Position numbers and translations under genes: made by a program
Assembly: GCF_014654895.1 (NCBI RefSeq)
Contig: NZ_BNBE01000003.1
Coordinates: 1,020,501 to 1,084,500 of the forward strand
DNA from: Streptomyces filamentosus
GTDB lineage: Bacteria > Actinomycetota > Actinomycetes > Streptomycetales > Streptomycetaceae
Length of the DNA: 64,000 nt
Direction of reading: 5' to 3'
In this document: in pieces, positions 12,095-20,729 of the stretch
How positions within the stretch are numbered: position 1 is the first letter of the stretch
Layout: every line of letters begins with the position of its first letter
The notes under the pieces: generated by a model
Told to the model about the DNA's origin: nothing
What the model saw: only the letters and a program-made list of their open reading frames with translations
The model's database searches: none

Positions 12095-13507
12095 TTGAGC
12101 GAGCAGGCACGTCGCCGTCCCCCCAAGCCCCACCGCCGGCCCAAGAAGGATCCCGTGCGGATGCTCGCCTTCGAGGTGCTGCGGGCCGTCGACGAGCGGG
12201 ACGCGTACGCCAACCTGGTGCTGCCGCCGCTGCTGCGCAAGGCGCGGGAGAAGGAGGGCTTCGAGGCGCGGGACGCGGCGCTCGCGACGGAGCTGGTGTA
12301 CGGGACGCTGCGGCGCCAGGGGACGTACGACGCGATCATCGCGGCCTGCGTCGACCGGCCGCTGCGCGAGGTCGACCCGCCGGTGCTCGACGTGCTGTCG
12401 CTCGGCGCGCACCAGCTGCTGGGGACCCGGATCCCGCCGCACGCCGCGGTCTCCGCCACCGTCGAGCTGGCCCGCGCGGTGCTGGGCGAGGGCCGCGCCA
12501 AGTTCGTCAACGCCGTGCTGCGGAAGATCACGCGGCAGGACCTCGACGCCTGGCTGGCCGAGGTCGCCCCGCCGTACGAGAAGGACGCCGAGGACCACCT
12601 CGCCGTCATGCACTCCCACCCCCGCTGGGTGGTCTCCGCGCTCTGGGACGCGCTGGGCGGCGGCCGGGCCGGCATCGAGGCGCTCCTGGCGGCCGACAAC
12701 GAGCGGCCCGAGGTCACCCTCGTCGCCCGGCCCGGCCGGGCCACGGTGGCGGAGCTGGCGGACGCCGCGGAGACCGAGCCGGGGCGCTGGTCCCCGTACG
12801 CCCTGCGGCTCAGCGAGGGCGGCGAGCCCGGCGCGATCGAGGCGGTGCGGGACGGGCGGGCCGGCGTCCAGGACGAGGGCAGCCAGCTGGTCGCGATCGC
12901 CCTGGCGAACGCGCCGCTGGAGGGCCCCGACACCCGCTGGCTCGACGGCTGCGCCGGTCCCGGCGGCAAGGCCGCCCTGCTGGGCGCGCTGGCCGCCGAG
13001 CGCGGCGCCGCCCTGCTCGCCTCGGAGAAGCAGCCGCACCGCGCCCGGCTCGTCGAGCGCGCGCTGGCCGGCAACCCCGGCCCGTACCAGGTCATCGCCG
13101 CCGACGGCACCCGTCCGCCGTGGCGCGAGGGCTCCTTCGACCGGGTCCTGGTCGACGTGCCCTGCTCCGGCCTCGGCGCCCTGCGCCGCCGCCCGGAGGC
13201 CCGCTGGCGCCGCCGGCCCGAGGACCTCGACGGCTTCGGCCCGCTCCAGCGCGGCCTGCTCACCGAGGCGCTGAAGGCGGTCCGGGTCGGCGGGATCGTC
13301 GGTTACGCGACCTGCTCGCCGCACCTCGCCGAGACCCGGGTCGTCGTGGACGACGTCCTGAAGCGGCTGGGCGGCGCGGAGCTGGTCGACGCCCGGCCGT
13401 TCTTCCCCGGCGTCGACCACCTCGGGGACGGTCCGGACGTCCAGCTGTGGCCGCATCTGCACGGTACGGACGCCATGTACCTGGCGCTCGTCCGCCGGAC
13501 GGCCTGA
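12095..13507 (+). CDS. rsmB: 16S rRNA (cytosine-967-C5)-methyltransferase
   Basis: This 470-residue protein methylates C967 of 16S rRNA with S-adenosylmethionine. The N-terminal NusB-like domain spans residues ~20-160 (RMLAFEVLRAVDERDAYANLVLP). The C-terminal Rossmann methyltransferase has SAM motif I DGCAGPGGKAALLGA (~residue 287) and the motif IV catalytic Cys in DVPCSGLGALRRRPEARWRR (~350). YATCSPHLAETRVV supplies the second conserved Cys. Translation begins at a TTG preceded by GGAG (12086-12089), a rare start that is well placed here. fmt lies 83 bp upstream. Confidence 0.95.
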   Translation: MSEQARRRPPKPHRRPKKDPVRMLAFEVLRAVDERDAYANLVLPPLLRKAREKEGFEARDAALATELVYGTLRRQGTYDAIIAACVDRPLREVDPPVLDVLSLGAHQLLGTRIPPHAAVSATVELARAVLGEGRAKFVNAVLRKITRQDLDAWLAEVAPPYEKDAEDHLAVMHSHPRWVVSALWDALGGGRAGIEALLAADNERPEVTLVARPGRATVAELADAAETEPGRWSPYALRLSEGGEPGAIEAVRDGRAGVQDEGSQLVAIALANAPLEGPDTRWLDGCAGPGGKAALLGALAAERGAALLASEKQPHRARLVERALAGNPGPYQVIAADGTRPPWREGSFDRVLVDVPCSGLGALRRRPEARWRRRPEDLDGFGPLQRGLLTEALKAVRVGGIVGYATCSPHLAETRVVVDDVLKRLGGAELVDARPFFPGVDHLGDGPDVQLWPHLHGTDAMYLALVRRTA

Positions 13508-13603
13508 CGCTTTCCGCTGGTCTGTACCAGTACGTCCGGCACCGGGACGATCCCGGGCCGGTTCGCGGCAAAGAAGTCCCCAAGAACGTGGCAGGCTTGG
13601 CAC

Positions 13604-14287
13604 ATGGCGCAGATCAATCCCAGCATCCTCTCAGCGGACTTCGCCCGCCTCGCGGACGAGGCCGAGGCCGTCGGCGGCGCCGACTGGCTGCACGTCGACG
13701 TCATGGACAACCACTTCGTGCCCAACCTGACGCTGGGCGTGCCGATCGTCGAGTCGCTCAGCCGGGCGACCGACACCCCCCTCGACTGCCACCTGATGAT
13801 CGAGGACCCGGACCGCTGGGCCCCGCAGTACGTGGAGGCCGGGGCGGGCTCGGTCACCTTCCACGTCGAGGCGGCCGCGGCGCCGGTCCGGCTCGCCCGG
13901 GAGATCCGCGCCAAGGGCGCGCGGGCCTCCATGGCGCTCAAGCCGGCCACCCCCGTCGAGCCCTTCGAGGACCTGCTCCCCGAGCTCGACATGCTGCTCA
14001 TCATGACCGTGGAGCCCGGCTTCGGCGGCCAGGCCTTCCTCGACATCATGCTGCCCAAGATCCGCCGCACCCGTGAGCTGATCTCCAAGCACGGCCTGGA
14101 CCTGTGGCTCCAGGTCGACGGCGGCGTCTCCGAGGCCACCATCGAGCGCTGCGCCGAGGCCGGCGCCGACGTCTTCGTGGCCGGCTCCGCGGTCTACGGG
14201 GCGGCCGATCCGGCCGCCGCGGTGGCCGCGCTGCGGGCCAGGGCCGACGCGGCGACGGCCGGGGCCGCCTGGGCATGTGGCCACTGA
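13604..14287 (+). CDS. rpe: Ribulose-phosphate 3-epimerase
   Basis: This 227-residue TIM-barrel enzyme interconverts ribulose 5-phosphate and xylulose 5-phosphate in the pentose phosphate pathway. Signatures are NPSILSADFARLADE (N-terminus), LHVDVMDNHFVPNLTLG with metal-binding His and Asp, DCHLMIEDP, MTVEPGFGGQAF and LQVDGGVSEATI. Length is typical. Only a weak ribosome-binding site is visible. It is followed by a sugar-responsive-type regulator, with a 145-bp gap holding two palindromes. Confidence 0.96.
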   Translation: MAQINPSILSADFARLADEAEAVGGADWLHVDVMDNHFVPNLTLGVPIVESLSRATDTPLDCHLMIEDPDRWAPQYVEAGAGSVTFHVEAAAAPVRLAREIRAKGARASMALKPATPVEPFEDLLPELDMLLIMTVEPGFGGQAFLDIMLPKIRRTRELISKHGLDLWLQVDGGVSEATIERCAEAGADVFVAGSAVYGAADPAAAVAALRARADAATAGAAWACGH

Positions 14288-14341
14288 GCCTCCGGCCGGT
14301 GAACGCGGTCCGACGGGCCGCCGACAGGACTGATCAAGGCT

Positions 14342-14389
14342 CGTTGTTTCTGACAGGATGAACAACGGGTCCGGAGTGTGAACGCACAC
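14342..14389 (+). promoter_or_regulatory. Two palindromes before the SorC-type regulator
   Basis: CGTTGTT (14342-14348) and AACAACG (14361-14367) form an inverted repeat with a 12-bp centre. GTGTG-AACG-CACAC (14376-14389) follows. Both lie 44-91 bp before the regulator start, where an autoregulatory operator would be expected. Confidence 0.4.
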
Positions 14390-14432
14390 GGGCCGTGGAC
14401 AGCGGTGCGTGAACAGCAGTGAGGAGAGCGCG

Positions 14433-15467
14433 GTGGCGGGAATGTCGGCGGGACGGTCAGCCCTGCGGATGGGCCCCGCGGAGCTGGTGCAGGCGGCGGC
14501 GATGGCCCGCCGCTTCTACCTGGAGGGGAAGTCCAAGATCCAGATCGCCGAGGAGTTCGGCGTCAGCCGCTTCAAGGTGGCCCGGGTCCTGGAGACCGCT
14601 CTGGAACGGGATCTCGTGCGCATCGAGATCCGGGTACCGGCCGAGCTGGACGCCGAACGCTCCGACGCGCTGCGCGCCCGCTACGGGCTCCGCCACGCCG
14701 TCGTGGTCGAGTCCCCGGCGGAGGACGACGAGTCGCCCGATCCGGAGAACCTCGGCGAGGTCGCGGCCGACCTGCTCGGCGAGCTGGTCAACGAGGGCGA
14801 CGTCCTCGGCCTGGCCTGGGGCCGCTCCACCATCCACATGGCGGCCGCCCTCGACCGGCTGCCGCCGTGCACGGTCGTCCAGCTCACCGGCGTGTACGAC
14901 GCCGGGACCGCCGAGCGCGGCTCGGTCGAGGCGGTCCGGCGCGCCGCCCAGGTCTCCGGCGGCGAGGCCCACCCCATCTACGCGCCCATGCTGCTGCCCG
15001 ACCCGGCCACCGCCGCGGCGCTGCGCAGCCAGACCGGCATCGCGCGGGCCTTCGAGTACTTCGACAAGGTCACCGTCGCCTGCGTCTCCATCGGCTCCTG
15101 GGAGCCGGGCATCTCCACCGTCCACGACATGCTGTCCGAGGAGGAGCGCGCCCACTACGCCTCCCTGGGCGTGGCCGCCGAGATGTCCGCGCACCTGTTC
15201 GACGCCGAGGGCCGCCGGGTCGGCCGCGACCTGGGCGAGCGGTGCATCACCGTCGAGGCGGACCGGCTGCGCCGGATCCCCGAGGTCGTCGCCATCGCGG
15301 GCGGCCAGCGCAAGGCGGCGGCGATCGGCGCGGTGCTCCGCTCCGGCCTCGTCACCAGCCTGGTCACCGACCGCTCGGCGGCCGACTACCTGCTCACCGC
15401 GTCCAGCCCGGGCCCGCGCCCGGCCCTGGAGCGCGCCGACCCGGACACCACCGCCGGCGGCCGCTGA
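14433..15467 (+). CDS. SorC/DeoR-like sugar-binding transcriptional regulator
   Basis: This 344-residue regulator has an N-terminal helix-turn-helix (GKSKIQIAEEFGVSRFKVARVLETALERDLVRI, residues ~30-60). A SorC-type sugar-phosphate-binding domain follows, with GLAWGRSTIHMAAAL, YDAGTAERGSVEAVRR and VVAIAGGQRKAAAIGAVLRSGLVTSLVTD. The family senses phosphorylated sugars and controls carbohydrate genes. GTG 14433 was chosen because GAGGAG sits 6 bp upstream; GTG 14409 and ATG 14442 are in-frame alternatives. The effector could be a pentose phosphate because rpe lies upstream, but this is only inferred. Confidence 0.88.
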   Translation: MAGMSAGRSALRMGPAELVQAAAMARRFYLEGKSKIQIAEEFGVSRFKVARVLETALERDLVRIEIRVPAELDAERSDALRARYGLRHAVVVESPAEDDESPDPENLGEVAADLLGELVNEGDVLGLAWGRSTIHMAAALDRLPPCTVVQLTGVYDAGTAERGSVEAVRRAAQVSGGEAHPIYAPMLLPDPATAAALRSQTGIARAFEYFDKVTVACVSIGSWEPGISTVHDMLSEEERAHYASLGVAAEMSAHLFDAEGRRVGRDLGERCITVEADRLRRIPEVVAIAGGQRKAAAIGAVLRSGLVTSLVTDRSAADYLLTASSPGPRPALERADPDTTAGGR

Positions 15468-15480
15468 CCGCACGACCACC

Positions 15481-15518
15481 CGGAGGGCACCGGCCGCACC
15501 CGCGGCCGGTGCCCTCCG
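15481..15518 (+). terminator. 17-bp perfect hairpin after SorC-type regulator
   Basis: CGGAGGGCACCGGCCGC (15481-15497) pairs perfectly with 15502-15518 around ACCC, starting 13 bp after the stop. No U-tract. Confidence 0.7.
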
Positions 15519-15572
15519 GCCGTCCGGGCGCGTCCCCGGGCGGACCCGGACGGCCGGTGACAGCATCGGGGC

Positions 15573-16007
15573 ATGACCGCTCGCTGCCTCCGGCTGGGGC
15601 TCGCCGTCCTGGCCGGACTGTCCCTGCTCCTCACCGGCTGCTCCGCGGGCACGGCCACGCCGACCGCCACCGCGGCCCCGTCCCGTACCGCCTCCGCCAC
15701 CGCCCCGCGGGCCTCCTCGCTCCCCGTCGTCCGGGAGGCGGAGCTGCCGCCCGAGGCCCGGACGACCCTCGCCCGCATCCGGGCCGGCGGGCCCTTCCCG
15801 TACGCCAAGGACGGCACCGTCTTCTCGAACTTCGAGCGGATCCTGCCGCCGAGGAAGCGCGGCTACTACCACGAGTACACCGTCCGCACCCCCGGCGAGC
15901 GCGACCGGGGGGCCCGCCGGATCGTCACCGGCGGGGAGGGGGAGCGGTACTACACCGACGACCACTACGAGAGCTTCCGGGAGGTGGTCGCCGATGAGGC
16001 TCGATGA
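15573..16007 (+). CDS. Secreted RNase Sa/barnase-family ribonuclease, predicted lipoprotein
   Basis: This 144-residue protein begins with a lipoprotein signal (LGLAVLAGLSLLLTGC, lipobox LTGC at ~18-21) and a Thr/Ala-rich linker. The nuclease domain (~50-140) closely follows RNase Sa: LPPEARTTL, GPFPYAKDGTVFSN, GYYHEYTV with the catalytic Glu, RGARRIV with the Arg, and YYTDDHY with the catalytic His. It should cleave single-stranded RNA after guanosine. The two cysteines forming the RNase Sa disulfide are absent. The downstream barstar gene overlaps by 14 bp, so enzyme and inhibitor are made together. Confidence 0.9.
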   Translation: MTARCLRLGLAVLAGLSLLLTGCSAGTATPTATAAPSRTASATAPRASSLPVVREAELPPEARTTLARIRAGGPFPYAKDGTVFSNFERILPPRKRGYYHEYTVRTPGERDRGARRIVTGGEGERYYTDDHYESFREVVADEAR

Positions 16008-16362
16008 CGCCGTCGTCCTCGACCTGCACGGGGTCACCGACAAGACCGCCTTCATGAACCGCTGCGTGCGGGCCCTGCCGCTCCCCGTCTGGTTCGGGCG
16101 GAACTGGGACGCCCTCGCCGACTGCCTCGCGGATCTGCGCGCGCCCATGGCGATCGTGGTGACCGGCTGGCACGCTTATGCCGAGGCCGCTCCGGACGAC
16201 TGGGGCACCGCGCAGGAGGTCTTCTCCGCGGCGTCCCGGGCCAGCCGGAACGGGCTCGCGGTCCTCCTCGCGCTCGGCGGTTGGGAGGATCGTACGAACG
16301 CTCCCGCGCCAGGCTCGGACGATCCGCCCGGGGCGTCCGGCGCGCCCGGCGTGGGAGAATGA
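15994..16362 (+). CDS. Barstar-family ribonuclease inhibitor
   Basis: This 122-residue protein is a barstar homologue (VVLDLHGVTDKTAFMNRCVRALPLPVWFGRNWDALADCLADL). NWDALADCL corresponds to the barnase-binding helix. Barstar stays in the cytoplasm and blocks any RNase not yet exported. The ATG lies inside the 3' end of the ribonuclease gene and is preceded by GGAGG (15979-15983), so translation is coupled. The last ~25 residues are Pro/Ala-rich and not part of the barstar fold. Confidence 0.9.
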   Translation: MRLDDAVVLDLHGVTDKTAFMNRCVRALPLPVWFGRNWDALADCLADLRAPMAIVVTGWHAYAEAAPDDWGTAQEVFSAASRASRNGLAVLLALGGWEDRTNAPAPGSDDPPGASGAPGVGE

Positions 16363-16427
16363 ACTACGTGCTTTTTCCCCTGGCTGAAATGCCTAGGGGC
16401 CGATCCGAACGACTGGGATGTCAGCAC

Positions 16428-17870
16428 GTGCGTTTCCTCAATGACGTCAAGCCGCCGTACGACCTCACGTACGACGATGTGTTCATGGTGCCGAGCCGAT
16501 CGGCCGTCGGCTCCCGCCAGGCCGTGGACCTCTCCGCGCCGGACGGCACCGGCACGACGATCCCGCTGGTCGTCGCCAACATGACCGCGATCGCCGGCCG
16601 CCGCATGGCCGAGACGGTCGCCCGCCGGGGCGGCCTCGTCGTCATCCCCCAGGACATCCCGATCGAGGTCGTCACCGAGGTCATCTCCTGGGTGAAGGGC
16701 CGCCACCTGGTCCTCGACACCCCGATCGTGCTGGAGCCGCACCAGACGGTCGCCGACGCCCTCGCCCTCCTCCCCAAGCGGGCGCACGAGGCCGGCGTCG
16801 TCGTCGACGAGCACCGCCGCCCCGTCGGCGTCGTCACCGACGCCGACCTCACCGGCGTCGACCGCTTCACCCAGCTCTCCGAGGTCATGTCCAAGGACCT
16901 CCTGCTGCTCGACGCGGACATCGACCCCCGCGAGGCATTCAACGTCCTCGACGGCGCCAACCGCCGCTACGCCCCCGCCGTGGACGCCGACGGCAAGCTG
17001 GCCGGCATCCTCACCCGCAAGGGCGCCCTGCGCGCCACCCTGTACACCCCGGCCGTCGACGAGTCCGGCCGGCTGCGGATCGCCGCCGCCGTCGGCATCA
17101 ACGGCGATGTGGCGGGCAAGGCCAAGCAGCTGCTCGACGCGGGCGTCGACACGCTCGTCATCGACACCGCCCACGGCCACCAGGAGTCGATGATCTCCGC
17201 GATCAGGACCGTCCGGGCGCTCGACCCGCGGGTCCCGATCGTCGCGGGCAACATCGTCGCCGCCGAGGGCGTCAAGGACCTCATCGAGGCCGGCGCCGAC
17301 ATCATCAAGGTCGGCGTGGGCCCCGGCGCCATGTGCACCACCCGCATGATGACCGGCGTCGGCCGGCCGCAGTTCTCCGCCGTCCTGGAGTGCGCCGCCG
17401 AGGCGAAGAAGTACGGCAAGCACGTCTGGGCCGACGGCGGCGTCCGGCACCCGCGCGACGTCGCCATGGCGCTCGCCGCCGGCGCGTCCAACGTGATGAT
17501 CGGCTCCTGGTTCGCCGGCACGTACGAGTCCCCGGGCGACCTCCAGACGGACGCCCAGGGCCGCGCGTACAAGGAGTCCTTCGGCATGGCCTCCGCCCGC
17601 GCCGTGAAGAACCGCACCTCCGACGAGTCCTCCTACGACCGGGCCCGCAAGGCGCTGTTCGAGGAGGGCATCTCCACCTCGCGGATGTTCCTCGACCCGC
17701 AGCGTCCGGGCGTCGAGGACCTGATCGACTCGATCATCGCGGGCGTCCGCTCCTCCTGCACCTACGCGGGCGCGAGCACCCTGGCCGAGTTCGAGGAGAA
17801 GGCCGTCGTCGGCATCCAGTCCGCCGCGGGCTACGCCGAGGGCAAGCCGCTGCACGCCAGCTGGAGCTGA
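16428..17870 (+). CDS. guaB1: GuaB1-type IMPDH-related protein, probable GMP reductase with CBS domains
   Basis: This 480-residue protein has the IMPDH/GMPR TIM barrel split by a CBS pair (residues ~95-210: VADALALLPK ... RRPVGVVTDADL, AFNVLDGANRRYAPAVD). The catalytic loop is VGVGPGAMCTTRMMTGVGRPQ (~300-320), followed by WADGGVRHPRDVAMALAAGAS. Actinobacteria often carry both a true IMPDH (GuaB2) and this GuaB1 type, and a mycobacterial GuaB1 was shown to be a GMP reductase, so that activity is inferred. GTG 16428 gives the conserved MRFLNDVKPPYDLTYDDVF; the longer frame from 16281 overlaps barstar and is not conserved. Confidence 0.88.
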   Translation: MRFLNDVKPPYDLTYDDVFMVPSRSAVGSRQAVDLSAPDGTGTTIPLVVANMTAIAGRRMAETVARRGGLVVIPQDIPIEVVTEVISWVKGRHLVLDTPIVLEPHQTVADALALLPKRAHEAGVVVDEHRRPVGVVTDADLTGVDRFTQLSEVMSKDLLLLDADIDPREAFNVLDGANRRYAPAVDADGKLAGILTRKGALRATLYTPAVDESGRLRIAAAVGINGDVAGKAKQLLDAGVDTLVIDTAHGHQESMISAIRTVRALDPRVPIVAGNIVAAEGVKDLIEAGADIIKVGVGPGAMCTTRMMTGVGRPQFSAVLECAAEAKKYGKHVWADGGVRHPRDVAMALAAGASNVMIGSWFAGTYESPGDLQTDAQGRAYKESFGMASARAVKNRTSDESSYDRARKALFEEGISTSRMFLDPQRPGVEDLIDSIIAGVRSSCTYAGASTLAEFEEKAVVGIQSAAGYAEGKPLHASWS

Positions 17871-17886
17871 TCGCCCTCCTCCGGGC

Positions 17887-17922
17887 CGAGGCCCCCCGGG
17901 ATTCCTCTCCCGGGGGGCCTCG
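17887..17922. terminator. Bidirectional terminator between guaB1 and SGNH hydrolase gene
   Basis: CGAGGCCCCCCGGG (17887-17900) pairs perfectly with 17909-17922 around ATTCCTCT, a 14-bp stem. It starts 17 bp after guaB1 and ends at the last base before the convergent hydrolase gene, so it may serve both. Confidence 0.7.
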
Positions 17923-18921
17923 TCACGCCCGGAGCGCCCCGCGCCAGGGCCGCAGCGCCCCCGCCACCGCCTCGGCGATCCGGGCGTGCCCCCGGTCGTC
18001 GGGGTGCAGGCCGTCCGCCAGGTCCTCCGGGCCCAGGAGCTCCCCTCCGGGCAGCAGAACCAGCCGGGCGTCCCCGGCCGCCGCCAGGTCCCGTACGGCC
18101 TCCTCCATGGCCGTGCGCAGCTCCGCGAGGGTGGCGCCCAGGGCGTTGCGGGTGTGCTCGGCGGCCGGGCGCAGCACGGGGGAGAGCAGCAGCAGCGGGA
18201 CGGCAGGGTGGCCGCGCCGGACGAGCCCGACGAAGGCCCGGGTGGTCTCGTACAGCCACGGCGCCGAAGCGGGCACGGACGCCCAGCAGTTGGTGCCGAA
18301 CGCCAGGGTGACCAGCTCGCCCGGCAGCCGGGCCAGGTGCTCGGCGAGGGGGAGCTCGCCGCGCGCCCCGCCCGCGTAGCCGAGGTTCACCGGGTCCAGG
18401 TCCAGCGCGCGGCCGGCCACGGCGGGCCAGGCGTGCGCGGGGCGGGTGGACCACCAGCCCTCGGTGATCGAGTCGCCGTGCACCAGCCAGCGGGGCCGCG
18501 CGGGCGCGGGCGCCAGGGCCCCGCCGACGCCCCGCAGCCCGCACACCACGGGCGCCTGGGCCTCCGGCAGGTGGACGGTGAACTCGCCGCCGTCCGGCGG
18601 GAGTCGGAGTCGTACGGTGGTCTCCTCGGCCGGCTCCGCGAAGACCTCCGCGAGGCACCGGCCGCCCCGCCACAGCGCGAACGCGTGCCGCAGCTCCCGC
18701 AGCGCGTCGCCGGCCGCCGGAACGGCCGCGCGGTAGCGCAGCTCCACCGCCGAGGTGCCCGGCTCCGCCCGGAACTCCACCCGCACCCCGATCGGCAGCG
18801 CGGCCCGCGCCGCCACGTCCCAGGGCAGGCGCCCCAGGTCGTCCGGGTCGGCCCGGACCGGCCGGCCGCCGTCCCGCCAGGCCGTGCCGCGCAGAAAGGG
18901 TTCGGGCTCCAGCCAGCTCAC
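17923..18921 (-). CDS. SGNH/GDSL-family hydrolase
   Basis: This 332-residue protein has an N-terminal beta-rich domain (~1-165) and a C-terminal SGNH esterase domain. The four SGNH blocks are visible: WLVHGDSITEG (Ser), NLGYAGGARGE (Gly), LAFGTNCWASV (Asn) and DGLHPDDRGH (Asp-His). Such enzymes remove acyl or acetyl groups from carbohydrates or lipids; the substrate here is unknown. GTG 18921 was chosen because GGAGG lies 6 bp upstream; an ATG at 19071 would add 50 non-conserved residues. There is no signal peptide, so it is probably cytoplasmic. Confidence 0.85.
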   Translation of the reverse strand: MSWLEPEPFLRGTAWRDGGRPVRADPDDLGRLPWDVAARAALPIGVRVEFRAEPGTSAVELRYRAAVPAAGDALRELRHAFALWRGGRCLAEVFAEPAEETTVRLRLPPDGGEFTVHLPEAQAPVVCGLRGVGGALAPAPARPRWLVHGDSITEGWWSTRPAHAWPAVAGRALDLDPVNLGYAGGARGELPLAEHLARLPGELVTLAFGTNCWASVPASAPWLYETTRAFVGLVRRGHPAVPLLLLSPVLRPAAEHTRNALGATLAELRTAMEEAVRDLAAAGDARLVLLPGGELLGPEDLADGLHPDDRGHARIAEAVAGALRPWRGALRA

Positions 18922-19028
18922 GCGCCACCTCCGGTCGGCCGGGTGCAGGGTGGTCCACGGGGACCGAGGAGTCAAGGCCCGCGCCCCCCACCCGTCCTGT
19001 ACCCGGATGTGTCGATTCATGCAGGGGC

Positions 19029-19087
19029 GCGCAATGTTTCCCCGTCCGGGCCGGAAGCGCGCAATGATCATCCGCCACTGCGCAACA
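19029..19087 (+). promoter_or_regulatory. Three GCGCAA-type repeats upstream of the permease gene (candidate Lrp operator)
   Basis: GCGCAATG at 19029-19036 and 19059-19066 and GCGCAACA at 19080-19087 are direct repeats with starts 30 and 21 bp apart. The last ends 8 bp before a -35-like hexamer. The same pattern recurs before davA at 21882-21942. An Lrp-family regulator lies between the two target units. The rest of the 18922-19255 gap shows no gene. Confidence 0.6.
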
Positions 19088-19095
19088 ACACTGCA

Positions 19096-19124
19096 TTACA
19101 ACTGTGAAGTCGTGGCCTTAGGCT
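19096..19124 (+). promoter_or_regulatory. Candidate promoter of the permease gene
   Basis: TTACAA (19096-19101), 17 bp, TAGGCT (19119-19124). It sits immediately downstream of the triple repeat, consistent with activation from the repeat sites. A 5' leader of about 125 nt would follow. Confidence 0.45.
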
Positions 19125-19255
19125 CATCCCTCGTACCAGGAGTGGCGGGGACCGCCTGCTCGGCGGACTTCCTGCCCCCGTGGGCGTGCCTCGGCACGCC
19201 CGCACGTCCGCCGCGGGCCCCGCCGACCGACAGGCAGCGATAAGGAGCCTCCGCA

Positions 19256-20719
19256 GTGCTGGACCACGGCGCAGCCCCACCGGTCGAGGACACGACCGCC
19301 CGCAAGACCACCGTCCTGACCGCCCTCACCCGCCGCAAGCCGGTGGAACGCCTGGTCGCGGAGGGTGGACAGGGCGAGGGCGGCACTCTCCGCCGCTCGC
19401 TCTCCATGTGGCAGCTGACCATGATCAGCATCGGCGCCACCCTCGGCACCGGCATCTTCGTCGTCCTCGGCGACGCCGTCCCCAAGGCCGGCCCGGCCGT
19501 CACCCTGGCCTTCGTGATCGCCGGCCTCACGGCGCTCTTCTCGGCCCTCTCGTACGCCGAGCTGGCCGGCTCCATCCCGGTGGCCGGCTCCTCCTACTCG
19601 TACGCGTACGCAACGATGGGCGAACTCGTCGCCTGGGTCTGCGGCTGGTGCCTGGTCCTGGAGTACGGCGTCTCGGTCGCCGCCGTGGCCGTCGGCTGGG
19701 GCGAGTACCTCAACGAGCTGCTCGACGGCACGATCGGCGTCACCATCCCCGCGCTGCTCTCCTCGGCCCCCGGCGAGGGCGGCGTGATCAACCTGCCCGG
19801 TCTGATCGTCGTGCTCCTCGCGATGGTGTTCCTGCTCGGCGGCGCCCGCGAGTCCGCCCTGGTCAACACGATCATGGTCTTCGTGAAGATCGCCGCCCTG
19901 GTGCTCTTCTGCGCCATCGGCTTCGTCGGCTTCAAGTCCGGCAACTACGCGGACTTCATGCCGCTCGGCATGGCGGGCGTCAGCGCCGCCGGCGCCAGCC
20001 TCTTCTTCTCGTACATCGGCTTCGACGCCGCCTCCACCGCCGGCGAGGAGGCCAAGGACCCCAAGCGCGACCTGCCCCGCGCGATCATGCTCTCCCTGCT
20101 GATCGTCACGGTGCTGTACGTCCTCGTCGCGGCCGTCGCCGTCGGCGCCTGGAACTGGAAGGAGTTCGAGGGCTCCGAGGCCACCCTGGCGGCGATCATG
20201 AACGACGTCAGCGGCCAGACCTTCTGGGGCACCCTGCTCGCCCTCGGCGCCGTCATCTCCATCGCCAGCGTCGTCCTGACCGTGCTCTACGGCCAGACCC
20301 GCGTGCTCTTCGCGATGTCCCGCGACGGCCTGGTGCCGCGCGTCTTCTCCAAGGTCAGCGGCAAGACCGGCACCCCGCGCGTGAACACGGTCATCGTCTC
20401 GCTGTTCTGCGCCGCCCTCGCCTCGGTCATCCCGCTCGGCAAGCTCGTCGACGCCACCAGCATCGGCACCCTCTTCGCCTTCGCGCTGGTCAACATCGCC
20501 GTCATCGTGCTCCGCTGCACCCGCCCCGACATGCCCCGCACCTTCAAGGTGGCGCTCGGGCCGGTCTTCCCGGTGCTCGGCTTCGGCTTCTGCGTCTACA
20601 ACATGTTCAGCCTGGACACCGTGACCTGGGTGGTCTTCGGTTGCTGGATGGCGGCCGGGCTCGTGTTCTACTTCCTGTACGGCATGCGCCGCTCCCGACT
20701 GGCATCCGAACAGAAGTGA
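19256..20719 (+). CDS. APC-superfamily amino-acid permease, probably for lysine/cationic amino acids
   Basis: This 487-residue protein has about 12 hydrophobic membrane segments. It starts at a GTG with AAGGAG 8 bp upstream. The first transmembrane segment carries the APC signature SIGATLGTGIFVVLG (~residues 60-74). SYAELAGSIPVAGSSYSYAY and FDAASTAGEEAKDPKRDLPRAI are characteristic of the cationic amino-acid transporter branch. Lrp and the davA-davB genes lie just downstream, and its upstream operator pattern matches that of davA. Lysine uptake is the best guess, but substrate is inferred from context. Confidence 0.85.
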   Translation: MLDHGAAPPVEDTTARKTTVLTALTRRKPVERLVAEGGQGEGGTLRRSLSMWQLTMISIGATLGTGIFVVLGDAVPKAGPAVTLAFVIAGLTALFSALSYAELAGSIPVAGSSYSYAYATMGELVAWVCGWCLVLEYGVSVAAVAVGWGEYLNELLDGTIGVTIPALLSSAPGEGGVINLPGLIVVLLAMVFLLGGARESALVNTIMVFVKIAALVLFCAIGFVGFKSGNYADFMPLGMAGVSAAGASLFFSYIGFDAASTAGEEAKDPKRDLPRAIMLSLLIVTVLYVLVAAVAVGAWNWKEFEGSEATLAAIMNDVSGQTFWGTLLALGAVISIASVVLTVLYGQTRVLFAMSRDGLVPRVFSKVSGKTGTPRVNTVIVSLFCAALASVIPLGKLVDATSIGTLFAFALVNIAVIVLRCTRPDMPRTFKVALGPVFPVLGFGFCVYNMFSLDTVTWVVFGCWMAAGLVFYFLYGMRRSRLASEQK

Positions 20720-20729
20720 TCCACCCGTA

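Noticed and set aside
16281..16427. Upstream extension of guaB1 to ATG 16281 or 16359
   Set aside because: The extension overlaps barstar or adds non-conserved residues; GTG 16428 gives the conserved N-terminus MRFLNDVKPPYDL.
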